Origin: Pseudoxanthomonas sp. JBR18
Lineage (GTDB): Bacteria; Pseudomonadota; Gammaproteobacteria; Xanthomonadales; Xanthomonadaceae
Length of the DNA: 64,000 nucleotides
Direction: 5' to 3'
Assembly: GCF_028198165.1 (NCBI RefSeq)
Contig: NZ_CP116339.1
Coordinates: forward strand, 744,001 to 808,000
Positions 9,235-18,998 of the stretch are shown here, piece by piece. Below the pieces are notes generated by a model that searched no databases, had not been told where the DNA came from, and was given only the letters and a program-made list of their open reading frames with translations. The translations under genes were made by a program, and so were the position numbers. Position 1 is the stretch's first letter, and each line of letters begins with the position of its first letter.

Positions 9235-11312
9235 CGTGGCCCCTGCCCGTTCGAGGCGGCCTGCGGCCTGACCGGCGCGGGCGCGGGTGCATCGGCGGCT
9301 GGCGCGGGCGCGGGACGGGGCGGCGCCGGAGATGGCGGTGCAGGCTGGACTACCTGCGGTGCCTGCGCCTGCTCCGGGTCGACATCGTCCACGCCGAGGG
9401 GCGCGTCGGCATCGGCCTGCGCGCCCTGCGCCTGGGTCGCGGCGACCTGGCTGTCGGTGGGCGTATCGTCACCTGGCATCTTGCCCAGCAGCCACGCATC
9501 GAAGATCTTGCGCGCGATCGGCGCGGCGGTACTGGTGCCGTAGCCACCGCCCTCCACCGCGATGGCCAGGGCGATGGTCGGCGCCTCGGCCGGTGCGAAC
9601 CCCTCGAACAACGCGCGATGGCGCAGATGCATCGGCAGCGACCTGGGGTCGACCGCCGCCAAGCCCTTGCGGCTGACCACCTGCGCGGTGCCGGTCTTGC
9701 CGGCCATCTGGTAGGGCGCGCCATAGGTCACCGAATACCCGGTTCCGCCCGGACGCATGGTGTCCATCATGCCCTCCCGGATCCATTGCAGGTTGTCCGG
9801 ATGGTCGGTGATCGGCCTGGTCGGGCCCTGCCCGACCGGCTTCCAGGGCTGGTCGAACCCCTGCCGCTCGTCCATCACCAGATGCGGGGTGCGCAGTTGC
9901 CCGTCGGCAACGCCGGAGATGGCGCGCACCAGCTGCAGCGGGGTTACCTTCCAATCGCCCTGGCCGATGGCGATGTTGACCGTATCGCCCGGATACCACG
10001 GCTCACGCCGGCTCTTCATCTTGTAGGCCGGCGACGGCACGATCCCGCCCGACTCGCCAGTCAGATCGATTCCGGTGGGCACGCCGAAGCCATACTTGCG
10101 CATGTACTTGTCGACTTCCTGGATGCCCATGTCGATGGCGAGCTTGTAGTAGTAGGTATTGACCGACTGGGCGATGGATTTGCGCAGGTCGGTCCAGCCG
10201 TGGCCGCCGCGATGCGAATCGCCCCAGCCGCGGCTCACCCCGGGCAGATAGAACATGCCGGTGGACAGGATCTTGTCCTGCGGCCTGCGTGCGCCGCTCT
10301 CCAGTCCGGCCAGCCCCAGCAGCGGCTTGATCGTCGACCCGGGCGCCACGCCGCCCAGCACTAGGCGGTTGAACTGCGGGCGCGAGGGGTTGTCGTTGAG
10401 CGCCTTGAAATCCTTGGAGGAGATGCCGTTGACGAACAGGTTGGTGTCGTAGCTGGGCAGGCTGACCATGCCCAGGATCTCGCCGGTGCGCGGATCCATG
10501 GCCACCGCCGCGCCCTCGTAGTCGCCAAAGGCCTCGGTCATGGCCTGCTGCAGGCGGATATCGATGGACAGCTTGAGGTCGGTGCCGGCCTGCGCCGGGA
10601 CCCGGCCGACGACGCCCAGCGCGCGGCCCTCCACGTTGGTCTCGACCTTCTCGTAGCCGATCTTGCCGCGCAGCTGATCTTCGTAATACCGCTCCAGCCC
10701 GGTCTTGCCGATGTGGGTCAGGGCCGAATTGGCCTCGCCCAGCTGCTTGAGGTCGTCCTCATCCACCCGGCCCACGTAGCCGATGACATGCGCCAGCAGC
10801 GGACCGTAGGGGTAATGGCGGATCAGATACGGCACCACTTCCACCCCGGGAAAGCGCCAGCGGTTCACCGCCAGGGCCGCCATCTCCTCCTCGGTGAGGC
10901 GCGGCTTGAGGGTGATGCCACGAAAGCCACGGGCCACCTTGCGCTTGTCCAGGAAGTGCTGCACTTCCTCCGGATCCAGCGTCACGATCTTGCCCAGCGC
11001 ATCGAGCCAGTCGGCCGGGTCGCCGGCCTGGTCGGGCACGACATCCAGGCGGAAGGCCGGAATGTTCTCGGCCACCAGCACGCCGTTGCGGTCGTAGATG
11101 CTGCCGCGCGCCGGCACCACCGGGCGCAATTTGATCCGGTTGGCCTCCGAGCGGGTCGCGTATTCGGCGTGGTCGAGCACCTGCAGCTTGAAGTACCAGG
11201 CGCCCAGGCCCGCCAGGCACAGGAACACGCCGATGAAGCCCAGCACGGCGCGGCGGCGAAACTGGTCGGCCTCCGCGTGGGGGTTTTTCATCGGTCGGCG
11301 GCGGGACATCAT
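9231..11312 (-). CDS. mrdA: Penicillin-binding protein 2 (elongation transpeptidase)
   Basis: PBP2 is the DD-transpeptidase of the rod complex. A single membrane anchor lies at about 20-42, then the dimerisation domain, then the transpeptidase with STIK near residue 325, SVN near 382 and KTGT near 537. After the catalytic domain comes a low-complexity Pro/Ala/Gln tail of about 85 residues (from about 608). That makes the protein 693 residues against about 630 in E. coli. Possible starts are 11312, 11309 and 11291 (MKNPHAEAD). It lies 10 bases after mreD. Confidence 0.96.
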   Translation of the reverse strand: MMSRRRPMKNPHAEADQFRRRAVLGFIGVFLCLAGLGAWYFKLQVLDHAEYATRSEANRIKLRPVVPARGSIYDRNGVLVAENIPAFRLDVVPDQAGDPADWLDALGKIVTLDPEEVQHFLDKRKVARGFRGITLKPRLTEEEMAALAVNRWRFPGVEVVPYLIRHYPYGPLLAHVIGYVGRVDEDDLKQLGEANSALTHIGKTGLERYYEDQLRGKIGYEKVETNVEGRALGVVGRVPAQAGTDLKLSIDIRLQQAMTEAFGDYEGAAVAMDPRTGEILGMVSLPSYDTNLFVNGISSKDFKALNDNPSRPQFNRLVLGGVAPGSTIKPLLGLAGLESGARRPQDKILSTGMFYLPGVSRGWGDSHRGGHGWTDLRKSIAQSVNTYYYKLAIDMGIQEVDKYMRKYGFGVPTGIDLTGESGGIVPSPAYKMKSRREPWYPGDTVNIAIGQGDWKVTPLQLVRAISGVADGQLRTPHLVMDERQGFDQPWKPVGQGPTRPITDHPDNLQWIREGMMDTMRPGGTGYSVTYGAPYQMAGKTGTAQVVSRKGLAAVDPRSLPMHLRHRALFEGFAPAEAPTIALAIAVEGGGYGTSTAAPIARKIFDAWLLGKMPGDDTPTDSQVAATQAQGAQADADAPLGVDDVDPEQAQAPQVVQPAPPSPAPPRPAPAPAADAPAPAPVRPQAASNGQGPR

Positions 11313-11322
11313 CGCATCGCGC

Positions 11323-11802
11323 TCAGGGACGCCGCCCCAGGCGCAGGCTGTCGAGCAGCACGAATGTGGGCGGCCACAGCAGCATGCCCAGCAGTGGCGC
11401 CCACCAATAGGCCCAGGGCAGCACCGGCTCGCCGATGGCCAGGTGAATCGCGCTGGCGACGATCCGATCGTTCACCAGCAGCCCGCCCATGGCCAGGGCC
11501 TGCTGGGACAGGGGGAAGAAGCGCAGGCGGGCGCGGAAGCGCTGCAGGATGAAGGCCATGATCACCAGGCGCAGCGCCTGCTCACCCAGCAGGCCGCCGA
11601 AGCCCAGGTCGGCCACCAGGCCGACGATGAATACAAACCCCAGGCCGACCCGTTCGGGTTCCTCGATCACCCAGTACGCCAGCACCAGCGCCAGCCAGTA
11701 GGGACGCAGCGGCTGCACCACCAGCGGCAGCGGCAGCAGCGCCAGCAGCAGGGCCAGCAGCACGCTGGCGGGCAACACCCAGGCGTGGCGGGTGCGGCTC
11801 AT
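11323..11802 (-). CDS. mreD: Rod shape-determining protein MreD
   Basis: MreD is a small inner-membrane protein of the elongasome that binds MreC and modulates PBP2 activation. The 159-residue product has about five hydrophobic segments, starting ASVLLALLLALLPLPL and including LVLAYWVIEEPERVGLG, the charged signature seen in MreD. The start overlaps the mreC stop by 4 bases (11799-11802). Confidence 0.93.
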   Translation of the reverse strand: MSRTRHAWVLPASVLLALLLALLPLPLVVQPLRPYWLALVLAYWVIEEPERVGLGFVFIVGLVADLGFGGLLGEQALRLVIMAFILQRFRARLRFFPLSQQALAMGGLLVNDRIVASAIHLAIGEPVLPWAYWWAPLLGMLLWPPTFVLLDSLRLGRRP

Positions 11803-12869
11803 CGGGTCGGTTCCGTCGGCGCGGTGGCCGGGGGCGGGATGTCGCGTGCAGGCGCCGGCGCGGCTGGCGTCCGGCGCGCGGCCTTGCCCGGGGGCTGGCC
11901 CGCGTCAGGCGCTGGCGTCTCCGCATCCCTGGCCGGGGTCGTCTGTGTGCCTGCGTCCGCACCGCCCTTGGCCGACGGGAGCGCAGCCGGATCCGTCGGC
12001 GCGGCGTCGGCAGGCACGGGCGGCGCGGCGTCGGCGGCCTTGAGCAGCAGCACGTTGCGGCCCCGGTCCAGATGCGCGGCTGGGGTCAGCTCGCCAACCA
12101 GGAAGGTGCGGCTGTCGTCGGCATGCAGATCGATGACCTTGCCCACCGGGAATCCTGGCGGAAACCGCCCGCCCAGCCCGGAGGTCACCACCACGTCGCC
12201 GTCCTTGATGTCCGCGTTCAGCGGCACGTTCATCAGCTGCAGCTGGTCGCTGCGCCCGTTGCCGAAGGCCAGCATGCGCACGCCGTTGCGCTGGACCATC
12301 ACCGGGACCGCGTGGTCCGGGTCGGTGAGCAGCAGCACCGTCGAATAGGCGGGCATCACCTGCACGATCTGACCCAACAGGCCGCCAGCGTCGATGACCG
12401 GCTGGCCGACATAGACCCCATCGTTGGCCCCGGCGTCCAGGACCAGCCGCTGGCGGGTCGGATCCAGGTCGATGTTGAGTACCGCCGCCAGCTGCACGTC
12501 CAGGCCGCGATTGCCTGCGGCGTTGAGCAGCGCGCGCAGCTGCACGTTGTCGGCCACCGCGGCGCTGAGTCGGGTCAGGCGCGCATTGGACACCAGCAAC
12601 TCATCGCGCAGGCGTCGGTTCTCCGCGGTCAGCTGGGTGAGCGTGGCCGCATCGTCCTGCAGGCGCGTGCCCAGCTTGCCGGGCAGCCCGGCGACCCACC
12701 ACAGCGGCTGGGCGGCCAGGCCGGCCTCACGCCGGGCCTGGTGCAGCCAGCCGCCGCGGTGGTCGAGGATGACCAGCGCCACGCCCAGCGCCAGATAGGC
12801 CAGCAGCCGCAGCGAGCTGGCGATCTCGCCAGGGCGTGGGGCAACAGGAGGGCCAGCGTAGGAAGGCAC
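11799..12869 (-). CDS. mreC: Rod shape-determining protein MreC
   Basis: MreC spans the inner membrane once (about 20-40) and forms a periplasmic scaffold that activates PBP2. A coiled-coil segment (about 70-110, TQLTAENRRLRDELLVSNAR) precedes the beta-barrel core, which contains GLLGQIVQVMPAYSTVLLL. The last 80 residues or so are Pro/Ala/Asp/Thr-rich low complexity and are absent from the E. coli protein. The start follows mreB by 142 bases, and the coding end overlaps mreD. Confidence 0.95.
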   Translation of the reverse strand: MPSYAGPPVAPRPGEIASSLRLLAYLALGVALVILDHRGGWLHQARREAGLAAQPLWWVAGLPGKLGTRLQDDAATLTQLTAENRRLRDELLVSNARLTRLSAAVADNVQLRALLNAAGNRGLDVQLAAVLNIDLDPTRQRLVLDAGANDGVYVGQPVIDAGGLLGQIVQVMPAYSTVLLLTDPDHAVPVMVQRNGVRMLAFGNGRSDQLQLMNVPLNADIKDGDVVVTSGLGGRFPPGFPVGKVIDLHADDSRTFLVGELTPAAHLDRGRNVLLLKAADAAPPVPADAAPTDPAALPSAKGGADAGTQTTPARDAETPAPDAGQPPGKAARRTPAAPAPARDIPPPATAPTEPTR

Positions 12870-13011
12870 GGAAGGCGGCTAGCGAAGGGACGGAAAGGAG
12901 GCCGGACCGCAAGGCCCGGAAGCAGCCGCCAGCCCGTGTCGGCCGGGAGCCAGCGGTGGCCACGGCATGCGCGTGGCGGTCATGGCCGGCCCCGGTTGCC
13001 GGCACGGAGCG

Positions 13012-14139
<1,128 letters not shown>

Positions 14140-14348
14140 CTAGCAATCCCCCATGCGGCATACAAGGAAAATCGCAGCGCGCAACGGGCTTCCAGCCACC
14201 TGCGCGATGCCGTGCCCGGGCCGGCCGGCTGGCCCTGTCCGGCCCCAGCCGGTAACCTTGTCGCTTCGTGCCGGCCCTGGGGCCGGTCTTCCCGACCCGC
14301 CCAGGCGACCTCGCGCGCCGGGCAACCGTGACCCCTGCCAAGGCCGCC

Positions 14349-15281
14349 ATGTCCGCTCTGATCTGTGGTTCCCTCGCCTACGACACCATCATGGTGTTTC
14401 CGGACCAGTTCAAGAACCACATCCTGCCGGACAAGGTGCACATCCTGAATGTGTCCTTCCTGGTCCCGCGGATGCGCCGCGAGTTCGGTGGCTGCGCCGG
14501 CAACATCGCCTACAACCTGCATCTGCTGGGCGGCAAGCCGATCCCGATGGGCACGGTGGGCCAGGATTTCGGCGCCTATCGCGAGCATTTCGAGTCGCTG
14601 GGCATCGACCTGTCGCGGGTGAAGGTGATCGAGGACCTGTTCACCCCGCAGGCCTTCATCACCACCGACCACGACAACAACCAGATCACCGCCTTCCACC
14701 CAGGCGCGATGATGCGGTCCTACGAGAACCACGTGAAGGACGTGCCCGGCGTGACCCTGGGCCTGGTCGGCCCGGACGGACGCGAGGGCATGATCCAGAA
14801 CGCCACCGAATTCGCCGAAGCCGGTACCCCCTTCATCTTCGACCCCGGCCAGGCCATGCCGCTGTTCAACGGGCCGGAGCTGCGCACCTTCATCGAGCAG
14901 GCCGACTACGTGGTGGTCAACGACTACGAATCCAACCTGCTGCAGGAGCGCACCGGCTGGGACGAGCAGGCCATCGTCAGCCGGGTCCAGGCCTACATCA
15001 CCACCCAGGGCCCGAAGGGCGCGCTGGTGCACACCCCCGGCAAGACCTATGACGTACCGCCGGCGCACGAGCGCCGGGTGGTCGATCCCACCGGTTGCGG
15101 CGACGCGTTCCGCGCCGGGCTGATCTTCGGCATCGAGCGCGGCTGCGACTGGCTGACCATCGGCCGCATGGGCAACCTGATGGGCGCGCTGAAGGTCGAG
15201 CATCCCGGCACCCAGAACCAGCGCTTCGACTTCGACGAGTTCAACGACCAGTTCAAGCAGCAGTTCGGCTACGCGCTCTGA
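14349..15281 (+). CDS. PfkB-family carbohydrate/nucleoside kinase (adenosine kinase-like)
   Basis: This is a ribokinase-fold kinase of 310 residues. It has the N-terminal glycine-rich substrate motif GGCAGNIAYNLHLLGG (about 53-68) and the C-terminal PfkB signature DPTGCGDAFRAGLIFG near 245-260, including the catalytic Asp. Orthologues in Xanthomonas are usually annotated as sugar or adenosine kinase; the substrate cannot be read from sequence. It stands alone, divergent from mreB, and is followed by a hairpin terminator. The Met at 14349 is chosen because MSALICGSLAYDTIM begins the fold directly. Confidence 0.88.
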   Translation: MSALICGSLAYDTIMVFPDQFKNHILPDKVHILNVSFLVPRMRREFGGCAGNIAYNLHLLGGKPIPMGTVGQDFGAYREHFESLGIDLSRVKVIEDLFTPQAFITTDHDNNQITAFHPGAMMRSYENHVKDVPGVTLGLVGPDGREGMIQNATEFAEAGTPFIFDPGQAMPLFNGPELRTFIEQADYVVVNDYESNLLQERTGWDEQAIVSRVQAYITTQGPKGALVHTPGKTYDVPPAHERRVVDPTGCGDAFRAGLIFGIERGCDWLTIGRMGNLMGALKVEHPGTQNQRFDFDEFNDQFKQQFGYAL

Positions 15282-15308
15282 GCTAGCGGGTCGCAGGATC
15301 CACCCATG

Positions 15309-15336
15309 AAGGGCGGCCTCCTAGCCGCCTTTTCAT
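15309..15336 (+). terminator. Terminator after the PfkB kinase
   Basis: GGCGGC (15312-15317) pairs with GCCGCC (15324-15329) over a 6-base loop. TTTT follows on the plus strand, 30 bases after the kinase stop. Confidence 0.7.
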
Positions 15337-15350
15337 TGCGACGAAAAGCA

Positions 15351-15382
15351 AAAAGGGCGGACCCCGAGGGGCCCGCCCTTTT
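15351..15382 (-). terminator. Strong, probably bidirectional terminator after the porin gene
   Basis: AAAAGGGCGG (15351-15360) pairs perfectly with CCGCCCTTTT (15373-15382), with a further CCCC/GGGG inside. It is symmetrical, so it can stop the leftward porin transcript and back up the kinase terminator. Confidence 0.85.
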
Positions 15383-15402
15383 GCTCTGTACTGGACGCGC
15401 GG

Positions 15403-16524
15403 TCAGAACATGACCTGGGCACGCATCTCGAAGGCATTGGGGTCCACTTCGACGCCGGCGCGGCGACTGTGTGCCTTGACGTAGTTGGCCTGCACCTTGA
15501 AGTGCTTGCCGAAGTAGTAATTGGCACCCAGCGTCCAGTCATGCTGGTAGCCACCCTCGATGCCGGCGTCGTTGAGATCCAGGTCGCTGTAGCGCGCGAG
15601 CAGTTCCACCGCGCCGGCCGGATGCGTGGGCGTCACATTGCCCAGGGTGCCGTTGTAGGCCCGCGACTCACCGGTCAGGATCCAGCTGCCGTAGACGGTG
15701 TTGCCCTGGGCGTGGAAGTCGGCATGGCCGTCGCGGGCCACGTCCTCTTCCAGATGCTCGGCCAGTACGGTGAACGGCCCGGCGATGCGGATGAACTCCA
15801 GGCCGCCGCGCTGGATGTGCGTGGTCCCCGGCAATGCTCCGCTGTCGATCAGCCGCGTGTCAGTCAGCCCGGCCTCGAGCTTGGCGCGCACGCGCGCGGA
15901 GGTGGCGTCGGGGTTCTCGACCGAATAGGCCAGGCCCAGGTGGATCACGTCGCCTGCCTCCTTGTGCGGCGTCCACGCGAAATGCCCGGCCATGGTGGTG
16001 CCATGGTTGGTGGCCTCCGGACTGCCGCCGGCAAACCCCTGGAGCTGCAGCGCATAGGTCTTGCGGGTCAGGGCCCATTCGACGCCGGTGCGACGGCCCT
16101 CGTAGATCGCCTGGGTGGCCAGCGGCGCCTCCAGCAGCGAGGTCGCGCGCGAGGACCCGACCGAGTCCAAGCCCACCGGTGTCTTGATGTAGCCCACCCG
16201 CACCGCACCGTAGTCCTTGCCGAACAGCGCCTTGGTCTGGACGCGCAGGTAGATGTCCAGCCACAGGTCCGACTGGTAGTCGTAGTAGGCCATCGCGTCC
16301 AGGACGCCATCGAGCTTGTACGTCATGCCGAATTCCTTGCGGCGCATGTCGTCGTCGTTCTCGAACCGGGCGTCGTCCCCGCTGAAGTGGTTCTGGTCGT
16401 AGGCAAAGTTGCCGGTCAGGCTCAACTGGCCGCCACCGTTGTCGAAGGTGTAGCTGGTCGGCCAGTCAGCCGCCGCGGCCGAGCCTGCGACACACAGCAG
16501 TCCGGCGGTCAAAAGTCCCCGCAT
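15403..16524 (-). CDS. Outer-membrane porin, OprP/OprO family
   Basis: A trimeric-type outer-membrane porin, probably admitting an anionic substrate. With the start at 16524 (MRGLLTAGLLCVAGSAAAA) there is a signal peptide, preceded by a good ribosome site (GGGAG). The mature chain is built of alternating strands with many Tyr/Trp/Asp, contains FGKDYGAVRVGYIKTPVG, and ends in the aromatic-terminated strand EMRAQVMF required for outer-membrane assembly. This resembles the phosphate-selective porin O/P family, although family members have other substrates too. It follows the MHS transporter by 69 bases in the same direction, so the two probably serve one import route. Confidence 0.86.
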   Translation of the reverse strand: MRGLLTAGLLCVAGSAAAADWPTSYTFDNGGGQLSLTGNFAYDQNHFSGDDARFENDDDMRRKEFGMTYKLDGVLDAMAYYDYQSDLWLDIYLRVQTKALFGKDYGAVRVGYIKTPVGLDSVGSSRATSLLEAPLATQAIYEGRRTGVEWALTRKTYALQLQGFAGGSPEATNHGTTMAGHFAWTPHKEAGDVIHLGLAYSVENPDATSARVRAKLEAGLTDTRLIDSGALPGTTHIQRGGLEFIRIAGPFTVLAEHLEEDVARDGHADFHAQGNTVYGSWILTGESRAYNGTLGNVTPTHPAGAVELLARYSDLDLNDAGIEGGYQHDWTLGANYYFGKHFKVQANYVKAHSRRAGVEVDPNAFEMRAQVMF

Positions 16525-16593
16525 CTTGCGCTCCCCAAAAGTGTTCTTGTCATTGTGAAAGAGGCTGGACCGAAGCGGGCCAGGCATCGCGCG

Positions 16594-17937
16594 TCAACCG
16601 TGCGAAGAGCGCAGGCGCGAGCTTAGGGTGGATGCCGCGCGGCCGGACATCCTCCGATCGTCTGAGAACGCGCCGCGACGATACAGCAGCAAAGCACCGA
16701 TCAGGGCCACGACCGCGGCGGCCGCCAGCCAGGCACCCGGCATGGCCTTGTTGCCGGTGACCTGGATCAACCAGGTCGAGATGGCCGGTGTGAAGCCGCC
16801 GAAGATCGCCTGGGACAGGCTGTAAGCCAGCGAGAAGCCGGTCGCACGCACGTTGGCGGGCATGATCTCGGTCAGGGTGACGACCATCACCCCCTGGTAG
16901 CCACCGTATAGAAACGAGAACCACATCAAGGTTCCGAGCAAGTGCCCGAACGAGGGCGAGCCCACCAGCCAGTGCATGGCCGGATAGGCGGTCAGTGCGA
17001 TCAGGATCGAGAACGTCAGCATTACCCGCAGGCGCCCCACCCGGTCGGACAGCGCGCCCATGAAGGGGATCCAGATGAAGTTCGACACGCCCACGGCCAC
17101 GGTGCAGATGAAGCTGTCCATCGAGGTGAGGCCCAACTCGCGCTTGCCGAAGGTCGGGGTGTAGGCCGTGATCAGGTAGAACATCACGCTGGTCAGGGTC
17201 ACCAGGAACACGGCCAGGATCACGATCCGCCAATCACGCGCCAGGGCGCCATAGACCTCGCGCAGGGTCGGCCGGCGCTTGGCGATCTGCGCCTTGAATG
17301 CCTCGGTCTCCTGCAGCGAGCGACGGATGTAGAACAGGAACGGCACGATCAGGCAGCCGATCAGGAACGGCACGCGCCAGCCCCAGCTCTGCATCTGGTC
17401 CTCGCTCAGGGTCAGCCGCAGGACCACGCCGATGACCGCGGCGAAGACCACCGCCACCTGCTGGCTGGCCGACTGCCAGCTCACGAAGAAGCCGCGTCGC
17501 CCCGGGGTGGCGATCTCGGACAGATACACCGAGACGCCGCCGGACTCGGCGCCGGCCGAGAACCCCTGCAGCAGGCGCCCGATCAGCACGATGATCGGCG
17601 CGGCGATGCCGATGGTCGCGTAGCTAGGAGTCAGGGCGATCATCAGCACACCGGCGGACATCAGCGCCAGACTGAGGATCAGGCCCGCGCGGCGGCCGTG
17701 CCGGTCGATGTAGCCCCCCAGGACGATCGCCCCCAGCGGGCGCATGAGGAAGCCCATGCCGAAGGTGACCAGCGAGAGCATGAGCGAGACGAACTCGCTG
17801 TCGCTGGGGAACATCGCATGGGCAATGGCCGAGGCATAGAAGCCATAGACCATGAAGTCGAACATTTCCAGGAAATTGCCGCTGACGACGCGGAAGACAT
17901 TGCTCCGCGAATGGGTGGCGGGCGTTTGCGCAGACAT
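16594..17937 (-). CDS. MFS transporter, metabolite:H+ symporter (MHS) family, carboxylate type
   Basis: This 447-residue inner-membrane symporter has twelve predicted helices. It opens NVFRVVSGNFLEMFDFMVYG, as in the citrate/tricarballylate symporter group, and carries the loop motif GGYIDRHGRRAGL between helices 2 and 3. The family imports organic acids with protons. It heads the left arm of the catabolic island, with a ribosome site GAGG 8 bases before the ATG, and is transcribed from a promoter overlapped by operator site 1. The substrate is probably a di- or tricarboxylate or other organic acid; which one is not visible. Confidence 0.9.
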   Translation of the reverse strand: MSAQTPATHSRSNVFRVVSGNFLEMFDFMVYGFYASAIAHAMFPSDSEFVSLMLSLVTFGMGFLMRPLGAIVLGGYIDRHGRRAGLILSLALMSAGVLMIALTPSYATIGIAAPIIVLIGRLLQGFSAGAESGGVSVYLSEIATPGRRGFFVSWQSASQQVAVVFAAVIGVVLRLTLSEDQMQSWGWRVPFLIGCLIVPFLFYIRRSLQETEAFKAQIAKRRPTLREVYGALARDWRIVILAVFLVTLTSVMFYLITAYTPTFGKRELGLTSMDSFICTVAVGVSNFIWIPFMGALSDRVGRLRVMLTFSILIALTAYPAMHWLVGSPSFGHLLGTLMWFSFLYGGYQGVMVVTLTEIMPANVRATGFSLAYSLSQAIFGGFTPAISTWLIQVTGNKAMPGAWLAAAAVVALIGALLLYRRGAFSDDRRMSGRAASTLSSRLRSSHG

Positions 17938-17978
17938 GGAAGCATCCTCACGAAGGACGTAGTCGAGCCAATGTTCTA

Positions 17979-18011
17979 TATTTCAGAACGTCGTTTTGTA
18001 TCTCGAAACGA
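17979..18011. promoter_or_regulatory. Operator site 1 (IclR-type triple half-site) at the transporter promoter
   Basis: CAGAACGTCGTTTTG (17984-17998) is a near-perfect 15-bp inverted repeat. ATTTCAGAACG at 17980 recurs as ATCTCGAAACG at 18000, exactly 20 bases later, giving three half-sites at 10-base steps. The same arrangement recurs at 18153-18185. IclR-family activators such as PcaU and PobR bind three 10-bp repeats. The site begins immediately downstream of the predicted transporter -10 box, so a bound protein would cover the transcription start. Confidence 0.75.
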
Positions 18012-18040
18012 CTAGATCAGACGATTTCGACAAGCGTCAA
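18011..18040 (-). promoter_or_regulatory. Predicted sigma-70 promoter of the transporter-porin arm
   Basis: On the minus strand TTGACG (18035-18040) and TCTAGT (18011-18016) are separated by 18 bases. The predicted start near 18004 falls inside operator site 1. The opposite promoter has the same spacing and the same position relative to its own operator, which strengthens both calls. Confidence 0.55.
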
Positions 18041-18123
18041 CGTGCACTGCAGCATGTTCCAGCATGCGAAATGCGGGCGTTTCGGCATATGGAAAGACGC
18101 TCCAGGTGCCAGAGGCGCACCGG

Positions 18124-18153
18124 TTGACAGCCAATTTTGTTCCGGCGTAGCGT
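18124..18153 (+). promoter_or_regulatory. Predicted sigma-70 promoter of the iclR-CoA enzyme arm
   Basis: A consensus TTGACA (18124-18129) is followed after 18 bases by TAGCGT (18148-18153). Transcription would start near 18160 inside operator site 2, leaving a leader of only about 24 bases before the regulator's ATG. Confidence 0.6.
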
Positions 18154-18185
18154 ATTTCGAAACGCCGTTCTGATATTTGGAATAT
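18153..18185. promoter_or_regulatory. Operator site 2 (IclR-type triple half-site) at the regulator promoter
   Basis: CGAAACGCCGTTCTG (18158-18172) is the counterpart of the site 1 palindrome, preceded by ATTTC and followed by a third, weaker half-site ATTTGGAATAT that runs into the ATG at 18184. Site 1 and site 2 align over about 30 bases in the same orientation. The position over the start site suggests autoregulation. Confidence 0.75.
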
Positions 18186-18969
18186 GGATACCACCCTGCT
18201 CAAAGGGCTCAACGTGCTCGAGCTGCTCGCCCAGAGCGAACAGCCCAAGGGCGTGTCGGACATCGCCCGCGCCCTCAACCTGACCAAGAGCAACGTGCAC
18301 CGCACGCTGCAGACGCTGGTCGCCGCCGGCTATGTCCGCGTCGGCAGCCGGCCCGGCACCTATGTCTGCACACTCAAGCTGTTCGAGCTGGCCAGCCCGC
18401 TGGTGGCGCGCCTGGATGTGCGCCAGCTGGCCGAACCGGTGATGCAGGCGCTGGCCGGCAAGACACAGGAAACCATCCACCTGGCTGTGCTCGACCGGCT
18501 GGAGGTGATCTATCTGCACAAGATCGAGAGCCCGCAGCCGGTGCGCGCCTACTCCAGCGTGGGCGGCCGGGCGCCGGCTCACGCGGTCGCCACAGGCAAG
18601 GTCCTGCTGGCCTGGCAGGACGCGGCCACCCTGGCGACGCTGCCGGAGCGCTTCGAGCGCCCCACCTCGCGCACCCTGCCCGACCGTCATGCGCTGCTGG
18701 CCGAGACCGCCCAGGTGCGCGCCCAGGGCTATGCCATCAATCGTGGCGAATGGCGCGAAGGCGTGTGCGGCGCGGCGGCCGTGATCCTGGATGCGCAGCG
18801 TCAGGTGATCGCCGCGGTCGGCGTTTCCGGCCCTTCCGAACGGCTGCGCCCGGCCGCGCTGCGCAAGCACGCCGAACGCGTAGTCGAGGCCGCCCGCGAC
18901 ATCTCGCGGGCCATGGGCTGCACCCGCTACGAACCCCTGCTGCCGGCCGGCGCCGCCGTCGCCGCCTGA
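18184..18969 (+). CDS. IclR-family transcriptional regulator
   Basis: This 261-residue regulator has an N-terminal winged helix-turn-helix (about 8-65, with PKGVSDIARALNLTKSNVHR as recognition region). A C-terminal effector-binding domain (about 80-250) follows, including GRAPAHAVATGKVLLAW and RGEWREGVCGAAAVI. IclR proteins sense small organic acids or aromatic intermediates. It is the first gene of the right arm and is preceded by two operator sites, so it probably controls both arms. The ribosome site is weak because the operator occupies that stretch. Confidence 0.93.
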   Translation: MDTTLLKGLNVLELLAQSEQPKGVSDIARALNLTKSNVHRTLQTLVAAGYVRVGSRPGTYVCTLKLFELASPLVARLDVRQLAEPVMQALAGKTQETIHLAVLDRLEVIYLHKIESPQPVRAYSSVGGRAPAHAVATGKVLLAWQDAATLATLPERFERPTSRTLPDRHALLAETAQVRAQGYAINRGEWREGVCGAAAVILDAQRQVIAAVGVSGPSERLRPAALRKHAERVVEAARDISRAMGCTRYEPLLPAGAAVAA

Positions 18970-18998
18970 TCCCCGACAACGCCCCAAGGAGTCCCACC

